From positions 1,758,001-1,822,000 of the forward strand of contig JAGFBZ010000342.1 of the NCBI GenBank assembly GCA_018398805.1: DNA of 64,000 bases, written 5' to 3'. Positions within the stretch are counted from its first letter, which is position 1. Every line of letters begins with the position of its first letter. Source of the stretch: Hirundichthys speculiger. Taxonomy: Eukaryota > Chordata > Actinopteri > Beloniformes > Exocoetidae. The translations under genes and the position numbers were made by a program. Shown piece after piece: positions 57,571 through 64,000 of the stretch. The notes under the pieces were generated by a model that was not told the origin of the DNA, ran no database searches, and saw nothing but the letters and a program-made list of their open reading frames with translations.

Positions 57571-58298
57571 CTCCGTCCTACTCTGCAGCCAAGGGCGTAA
57601 CCATGGTATAGACATTTGGGGGGGTCCAAATGAGAGCCCTCCCCCAGAATTTTTTTTAAAGGTGCATTTCCCACAGTTCTGTGATTTTTATTTATTGACC
57701 ATCTGAAATCACATTTAAAGGAATAGTCTGCAATTTCTCTGAGATAGTAGCGAATAGGATAGCTTCCAGTGGGGGGAAATTACATGCCTAAAACATGTTG
57801 ATGTAAATATTGTGATTGGAACAACAAAAAGTCCATAGCACAAGATGGACTTTTAATTCCAAGTTAATTTGTATTTTGTTGATTTGTCTCAAAATTAATG
57901 TCTGCACATTTACACTGAAATGTTTAATGTGAATGAAATCATAGATTTGTACAAAGAATTAAATGTAAAATATTGATGTTAATTGAATATATATACAGAT
58001 TTATTCATTTGACATAAAAAAAATATTGTGGCCTGTCCTTACACAATCCCTCTCCCTGTCTCTCTGTGCTACCTGCATTATGACCAGATATTATTATTGG
58101 ACCAGAAGAACAATAACTGACCCTGAGGATCTTTTTAATTTGATACATTAAATATTTTGCTTGTATTACTAGCGTTACACACACACATACACACGACACA
58201 CAGAGAGAAAACAGCACACACACATCATATCATATGATGTGTCTCCCATGTCTGCAGCCCATGTCTGCAGCTCTACCGTCTTCTCCATCATCTGAGCT
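57571..58298. other. Intergenic, no gene seen
   Basis: No recognised repeat or coding sequence; a short CA tract near 58175-58200. Confidence 0.4.
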
Positions 58299-58306
58299 CA
58301 TCTGGC

Positions 58307-58690
58307 CAGTGTTGCCAACTTAGCGACTTTGTCGCTATATCTAGCGACTTTCCAGACCCCCCTAGCGACTTAATTTGTAAAAAGCGACTAGCGACAAATC
58401 TAGCGACTTTTTCTGGTGATTTAGCGACTCACTGGCACTCAAACCGCTAGGTTTGAAGCCATCACTTGGCCGCTGATGGCCGCTGTCTGCCTCGCGACCC
58501 GCGCTTCTCTCTCTTTTCTCTCTCTGTCGGGCACAGTGCACAGCCACAAACACCCCCCCCCCCCCCCCACCCCCACCCACCCCCCGTCTGACAGTCCGTC
58601 CGTCTGTGTCCGTCCGTCGCATCTAGCGACTTCTAGCGACTTCCGGGACAGCCTCTAGCGACTTTTTTCATTGGAGAGTTGGCAACAGTG
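58307..58690. mobile_element. hAT MITE with clustered TAGCGACTT motifs
   Basis: The ends CAGTGTTGCCAACT and the complement of CACTGTTGCCAACT are flanked by the identical 8-mer CATCTGGC (58299-58306 and 58691-58698). The subterminal parts hold about nine copies of TAGCGACT(T), mostly in one orientation, like transposase-binding subterminal repeats of hAT elements. A poly-C run lies near 58553-58569. 384 bp, non-coding. Confidence 0.88.
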
Positions 58691-58698
58691 CATCTGGC

Positions 58699-60140
58699 TT
58701 TAAAAGCCCCATCTGGCGACAGACGGGTCACAACCCGACGGGTGGCTGCGTCCGCCTCTCACCCGCACCGCCGGCGCGCTCCTCGTTGCGCCCTCCTCTG
58801 CGCACCTGGAAACCGGTCCCCGCCCGGCCAAGAGCAGGGGGTTGTCCAGGCCCGGGGGCGTCGAGTAAACGGGAAGTGACCGAGCAGGAGGACGTTTACA
58901 TGCGCGCACAAACACAAAGCTCACAGGTGATTCATCGCTGCGGCAGCGCGGTTATTTGTCCGGTGCGGCCGCGGGTGATGAATTCCAAATGCGCCTCCGT
59001 CAGATCCGATCCAGCGACCCGCTTTGTTCAAAACCAATAACACATGTGCTGGCTCGGCCCAGGGAACACGATCCGTCCCAGAGTTCTGCCTCCTTCCCAG
59101 TTGAACCCTTTTAAGCGCCCGCGGCCTTTTGCACTCAATCACTTATCAGGTGACGTCAATTACGTCCATGAGGGTTCGGCGGTGGAGCCCTCAGGCTGGA
59201 TCTGGAGATCTGGAGACCTGGACGAGGACGCAAATGTTCTCAGAGCTGTAAGCACCCAAAATGAAGCTGTTGAAATGATTTAATCTTAAGTAAAACAGTA
59301 AATGCACTGTAGACAGTTTTTGTCAGAAATGAGAACACTGAAACCTTTTTTTTTGCAACGGAGATGTTTATTTAGACAACTGAATGCATGCCAGAAAGAA
59401 CTGTGTTACAGCAGCTCTCTCACATTTCTACCTCTGAGGGAGAGACAAACATCTGGATGTTGGTACAGATTTATTGCATTGACAGATGACCGTTGTCGCG
59501 TTGGAGCAGCGCGGGAGACAGAAGGTGCCGTTGTTGAAAGATAAAAGAGCTTGGATCTCATTGGAGTATCATTAGCTGATTATATCACCGTTTTTGGCTA
59601 AAAAGGACAAAAAAGTTTTTCAGACTTTGCTTTAAGTAAGGGAATTTTTTTCTCTTTTTTTTCCTTTTTTTTAACCTCTCACACACAAAACACATAAAAA
59701 GACAATAGAAAAGATGCACTTACTGTAGGTAGCATTCACATGCAGTATAATGTGTCCTCAACAATTTTCTCCACTATTTTTCTTACAGATTCACAGCTAA
59801 TGTTTTTTTTTTTCTGATCAGGGGACACGTAATAACTAGTGAATGAAAGAAGACACGTTGGATGAGGAGGATGTCGTGAAATGAGCTGCTGTGGCGCCGC
59901 CTGGCCAGCCATCCTGGTTTAGTTTTTGTGATGTTGAAAAATTCATTCTGAGGCCTAAACTTGCTTAAAACTGCTGTGTCATGCTGTGGCATGAATTAAG
60001 GCCATGACTCTCCGCCTCAAATCCTGCCTCATTTGAGGCCACCGGTTGTTTTTTGGTATTGTCTCCATCAAGTAGCTAAGTTACGTTTAGACATATCCCA
60101 AGGTTACTGAGTCTGGGAACTCTGGATTCACCTTTTAATC
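58699..60140. other. Intergenic, no gene seen
   Basis: The first 500 bp are GC- and CpG-rich (58700-59150), but no start exon or domain is recognisable there. The remainder is AT-rich. Confidence 0.4.
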
Positions 60141-60148
60141 TGACAGAG

Positions 60149-61880
60149 CAGCCATTCCCAAACTTCAGAATACCAAGGCCCAATTTGAAATGCGAAAAAT
60201 CTGCGCGGCCCACCAAAACCTTTAATAACAACTGTGATCAACATACCGGACTAGAAGCTATGTTTCGATGTTATTGTAAGGGGTCAACAAATATAGCTAA
60301 AACTTGTCATATTAAGTTAAGATGACTGTAGAATTACACTAAACTGGTTTGTTTTATTACTTCTAAATGGTTTTTTAAATTGTGTCATGAAGATTTTACA
60401 GTAATTAAAAAATTTTTTTTTTAAAATCAAGGATTAAAAATATAGAGCCCCGTTTGGGTCATAATTCAATGAATAAATGAGTCTATTATTATGAAATATG
60501 TTTCCATTATTATGAAATGTTTCCCATTATTATGAAAAAATGTAATTATTATGAAATATTTTTTTTTTATTTCATCTTAGATTAATGCATAATAGGCCAC
60601 GGTTACATGGTGTTTTTTAATTCAGAATTAAATATTCAGAATTAAACTGTTTTCCTTCGAGTTTACATGGAAATATTAATTCCGAATTGAGGTTTACATG
60701 GAAAACATGTTTGATCGGCTTTATCCAATTCAGCTTAAGGTCTGGGGGTTGGGAAGGGTTCTGATTGGATAGGGGGGTGAACGTCTTTATGTATTTATGT
60801 CTACCAGAAGAAAACAAACTTACTCGATTAGCAACAGCATGTAGGACTACATTATTAGCATCCTTTTTGGATTTGTTTTGATTTTATTTTTGAAGCAGCA
60901 GCACGACAATTTTTGTTTTCTTTCGAAAACAAGCCCAGCGCGGAATATAAGCATCATCGTGACAGACGGGTAAGGGAACGAGCATACGCAGAAAGACCGG
61001 AATTAATTTAAAGCGGAATGAGTGTGTACATGACCCTGGAATTATTTTATTCAGATTTAAAATCAGAATAAACCAGCCACTTACTTCGAAATTAAGTTTA
61101 ATTCAGAATGGACATTTTCATTCGGAATTAGGTGTTTACATGGTCATTTTTAATCATTTTAAATCGGATTTATTTTTAATTCTGAATTAAAGAGGAATTA
61201 AACTTCCCATGTAAACGTACTCATAGTTTATTTCAGAATAGCTTTTTTATCTAAGAATGAGCTTTTACATAATAATGACATTTTGCCAGTGGGCGGGACC
61301 AGTGGTTGACTTGCACGCTCATTGGCTGATCCTTCTCCATTCTACACTCTGACATCGACTAGTTTTGGCCGTGAGGTCCCGTTAGCAGTGGGCCGTGGCG
61401 TCATCAAGGTGCGCTCCTAGTCCGATTGTAGCTATGGCAGCTTGGACTGAGCTACAGGAAACCTTGACCAGGTTAGCAGACAATATAGAAAATGATAATT
61501 TATCAGGCGATACTATTTTGACCCGATTTAACGATTCACTGTTCTGTTGCTTATGACTGAATGAAAGAGCAGCCAATCACATAAATGGCTCCGCCCTCTC
61601 TGCTGTGATTGACACACAAATCATTCTTATGAAAAACAAATCCATTATTATGTAAAAGCTCATTCTTATGAAAAACGAAACAATTATCATAATAATGGAT
61701 ATTTCATAATAATAAACGCCTGTATTTAATAATAATAATACTCATTTATCCATTTAATTATGACCCAAACAGGGCTCCATATTAAAACATGTTTGTTTCA
61801 TTTTAATGAGCTCTCAGGGCCCACCTGCAGTACCATGATGGCCAACCAGGGGGCCGCGGCCCACACTTTGGGAATCACTG
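60149..61880. mobile_element. hAT element with CAG--ATTCCCAAA ends
   Basis: The left end is CAGCCATTCCCAAACTT; the right end complement is CAGTGATTCCCAAAGTG. The flanking 8-mers TGACAGAG and CGACAGAA match at six positions. It hosts a Harbinger-like element (60595-61222). Runs of ATTATTATGAAA and their complement near 60475-60560 and 61620-61720 suggest another inverted-repeat insertion. No transposase. Confidence 0.75.
60595..61222 (+). mobile_element. Harbinger-like element, full copy
   Basis: It starts GGCCACGGTTACATGG and ends CATGTAAACGTACTC, with the 3-bp TSD ATA (60592-60594 and 61223-61225). 628 bp, collinear with 20186-20808. Confidence 0.78.
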
Positions 61881-61888
61881 CGACAGAA

Positions 61889-63302
61889 GACACCACTGGT
61901 GTGCAACCAGTCGGTCTGAGCTGCCCCCCGTGACCCATGACGGGAAGAAGATGACGCATGGATGGATGCGCATGGCTGGCCAGGCTGGCTATGAAAGGCA
62001 AAAGGAGATGAAATTGTGCTTATCGTTGTCAAAAAAAAAAAAAAGCATGGTTCACGGACACGGCAACCCCTGCGGTGACTTGATCCTCACATCCCCCCCA
62101 AAAATAAAGAAAGTTCTTTGACACGGTTTTTAGCCAGTTGGTCCATCAAAGTGTTTTTGTTTTTTTTTTGTTGCTGTTGCCATCGTTTCTCCAAGATAAG
62201 TAATGAGCGAAAGAAAAAGAAAAAACCCAAAAACCATAATATCAAAAATAAATGCAACCCTCTCACAAAACAATGAGCAATAAATAATCAAGTGGTGCTC
62301 TTGTATATGTACTGTATATACACAGAGAGTTAAGTTTGTTGTATATATGTACACAGTTCAACTGGGAGTCCAATTTTAGCACAGCCTCAACTTGGATTTA
62401 TGGGTAAAGAAAACCAAAATGGAGGCAATAACATAAGTTACACAGAAACCTCGGGCGCAGATGGGATTATGCACAATGCGGTACGACGTCTGCACCGAAA
62501 ATTAAAGCACAGGTTTAAAAAGGAAAGTAAATATTTAAAATAAAATAAGAAAAGGCCTGTAAATTTCCATAAAATAATTAGCTTATTAAAACATTGATTG
62601 ACAACAACATGCACAATGCTTTCCCAGCTCCGGTGGAGAAGGCTATGACGGAGCTGCACAGTGGCATGACTTGGCAATATTTTATTTCATTTTATTTTTT
62701 ATTTTTTAATTCATGTAAGAGTGCTTCTGTCTGTTTCAACGCAGCGTGCACGTGTTCTCTTTCCTCCTCTCAAGGACGCTGCTGAAAAATTAGACGATCT
62801 TCTCTCCTGAAAGAGTCCTTCAAAATAAGAGTTCTGAATCCACGTACTCAAGTTCACATGCTCGGGTCCGGAAAAAGGGGGGGCGGCGGGTTCCTGCTCC
62901 CGACTCCGGCGAATCTCCACAGCTGTCCTCTCAGCACGTTCGCCCACCGACAAATATCTCACTAAACATTTCTCCGCAGTCTTATTTTAGTAGCTTATGT
63001 ACAGGAGGCCCGGACGTCTGCCAGGTGGCATCCCAGGCAACCAGCCACACATTTACAGTAAGCGTTCCAGTTTTCTTTCCCTTTTAAACCCTCCGATCAT
63101 CTGTTCTGTTCACAGGTTATGCGCGTTTGTTGTTATTTTACTTACATGTGTGCAGTTCAGGTATTTTTCAGCTAACTTATTTTTGGCTGCTGTCATGAAG
63201 AGGTCACTGGGTTCACGACTCGTAGCATGTGTTTATGTACTCATGTGGATGCGTTTTTGTGCTCGTGTATGCGCGGGATCTGCTCGGACGGGTGCCTTTC
63301 CC
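61889..63302 (-). other. Probable sema3 3' UTR and downstream flank
   Basis: Directly downstream of the sema3 stop on the minus strand. Several minus-strand AATAAA words (TTTATT on plus) lie around 62683-62700, about 600 bp past the stop, and could serve as a polyadenylation signal. This is inference; the UTR end cannot be fixed from sequence. Confidence 0.4.
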
Positions 63303-64000
63303 TCAGACGCTGCGTGGGGGTCTCTGGAGCTCGTGGGTCCTCCTGTTGCGTCCCTTCTTATTTTCCTGCATCCGTCGCCACTTGGCGGCGTGCTGGCCGC
63401 TCAGGCGAGATCCGCCCGCCAGCTGGGCGCCCGCCAGCCTCCCCTGCCCGCTCTGGCCGGCGTGCGCCTTCTGGTTGCTCTTAGACGCCTTGCCGCTCGG
63501 CGTCCCCTGATTCGCTTGGCCTTTCTGCGTGTTCTGGCCCTGCGTTGGCCCCTCCGCCGTCGGAGCCCCGGCCTGAAGCCACGCCCTGCTCTGCGGCGGA
63601 CTGGCCTGCTGCTTCTGAGCCGTCGGGGCCGAAGCTTTGGGCCGTAACACGGAGCCGGAGTCGCCAACGCCGTCCGGTTTGCCGCCAGGGGCCTTCCCCT
63701 TTTTCTGCTTGCGCTCCTTCTTCCAAACCCTGTCGCAGAACTCCTCCACGCTGTTGAGCTCCGGGTGGTCCAGGAGGGACAGGAAGTCCCGGTACCACAC
63801 CCTGTGCTTGGCTGAGTGACCAGAACCGGTGGCGGCGGCGGGGAGGCCGGGTAGTCGCCCAGCCGCTGAGCGGGGATGACCTGGAGGGCGAGGCGCATCA
63901 GCGGCTGGATGAAGCCGTGCTCGACGGCCTGGCAGTGGTAGACGCCGGTGTCGGCCGGAGTCAGGCTGCGGATCAGCAGGCCCTGGTCCGTACGCAGAAC
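63303..64000 (-). CDS. sema3a: Class 3 semaphorin, last exon (SEMA3A-like), partial
   Basis: Secreted axon-guidance ligand acting through neuropilin/plexin. From the window edge it reads RTDQGLLIRSLTPADTGVYH followed by CQAVEHGFIQ, the end of the Ig domain with its second Cys. After a linker comes VWYRDFLSLLDHPELNSVEE then FCDRVWKKERKQ. The Cys matches the interchain disulfide Cys of SEMA3A. It ends QENKKGRNRRTHE...PPRSV and a TGA, nearly the SEMA3A C-terminus, including an RNRR furin-type site. SEMA3E and SEMA3D tails, as I know them, differ. Odd points: a frameshift near 63831-63850 (one base missing or two extra), and about 100 residues of Ala/Gln/Gly/Ser-rich sequence between KKERKQKKGK and KWRRMQ, where mammals have about ten. 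The paralogue (sema3aa or ab) is not resolved. Confidence 0.85.
   Translation of the reverse strand, partial: SAYGPGPADPQPDSGRHRRLPLPGRRARLHPAADAPRPPGHPRSAAGRLPGLPAAATGSGHSAKHRVWYRDFLSLLDHPELNSVEEFCDRVWKKERKQKKGKAPGGKPDGVGDSGSVLRPKASAPTAQKQQASPPQSRAWLQAGAPTAEGPTQGQNTQKGQANQGTPSGKASKSNQKAHAGQSGQGRLAGAQLAGGSRLSGQHAAKWRRMQENKKGRNRRTHELQRPPRSV

Noticed and set aside
58700..59150. GC-rich block as a second CpG-island promoter
   Set aside because: No recognisable first exon or neighbouring gene to assign it to; left as unannotated intergenic.
63401..63898. 165-residue Arg-rich minus-strand frame in the sema3 exon
   Set aside because: The 5' part is real Ig-domain coding, but after the frameshift near 63831-63850 this frame is a shadow of the true basic-tail frame.

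Overview
This window looks like a teleost (ray-finned fish) chromosome. It has no dense gene array, operons or bacterial signals. It carries widely spaced spliced exons of two vertebrate neural genes, embedded in AT-rich DNA packed with DNA transposons typical of fish: many hAT families, Tigger/pogo-like, Harbinger-like and P-like elements, LINE 3' ends and tRNA-like SINE material.

Genes. Both recognised genes lie on the minus strand. (1) The 5' end of a piccolo gene (pclo, presynaptic active-zone scaffold): exon 1 with the start codon (37284-37480), exon 2 (34158-35126) and exon 3 (30147-31105). They encode the N-terminus, a Gly/Pro/Gln-rich repeat region, zinc finger 1 (split over exons 2 and 3) and most of zinc finger 2. 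The next exon is not seen, so the left 30 kb is probably intron 3. (2) At the right edge, the last coding exon of a class 3 semaphorin closest to SEMA3A (63303-64000): end of the Ig domain, dimerisation cysteine and basic tail. Both genes belong to the conserved PCLO-SEMA3 neighbourhood of human chromosome 7. Both carry apparent single-base frameshifts (three in pclo, one in sema3), which fits indel errors in the assembly better than gene loss.

Layout. 1-30146: presumed pclo intron 3, largely transposons, including a three-level nest at 15003-18159 (P-like element with a THAP exon, inside a LINE, inside a hAT) and a Harbinger-like element inserted into its own family at 20030-21309. 30147-37480: pclo exons, with exon 3 tightly flanked by two inverted hAT copies. 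About 37270-37720: CpG-rich 5' region of pclo. 37721-63302: about 26 kb of intergenic DNA with hAT copies, a 53-bp minisatellite inside a hAT (38713-40881), a 20-bp minisatellite inside a foldback-like element (56258-57550), a 267-bp palindrome (54645-54911) and nested hAT/Harbinger insertions (60149-61880). 63303-64000: sema3 terminal exon.

Target-site duplications (TSDs) could be read directly for many elements, which gives them firm ends. No rRNA, functional tRNA, CRISPR array or complete transposase gene was seen. Where transposon coding traces survive, they are mostly N-terminal DNA-binding domains (BED or THAP fingers), not catalytic cores.
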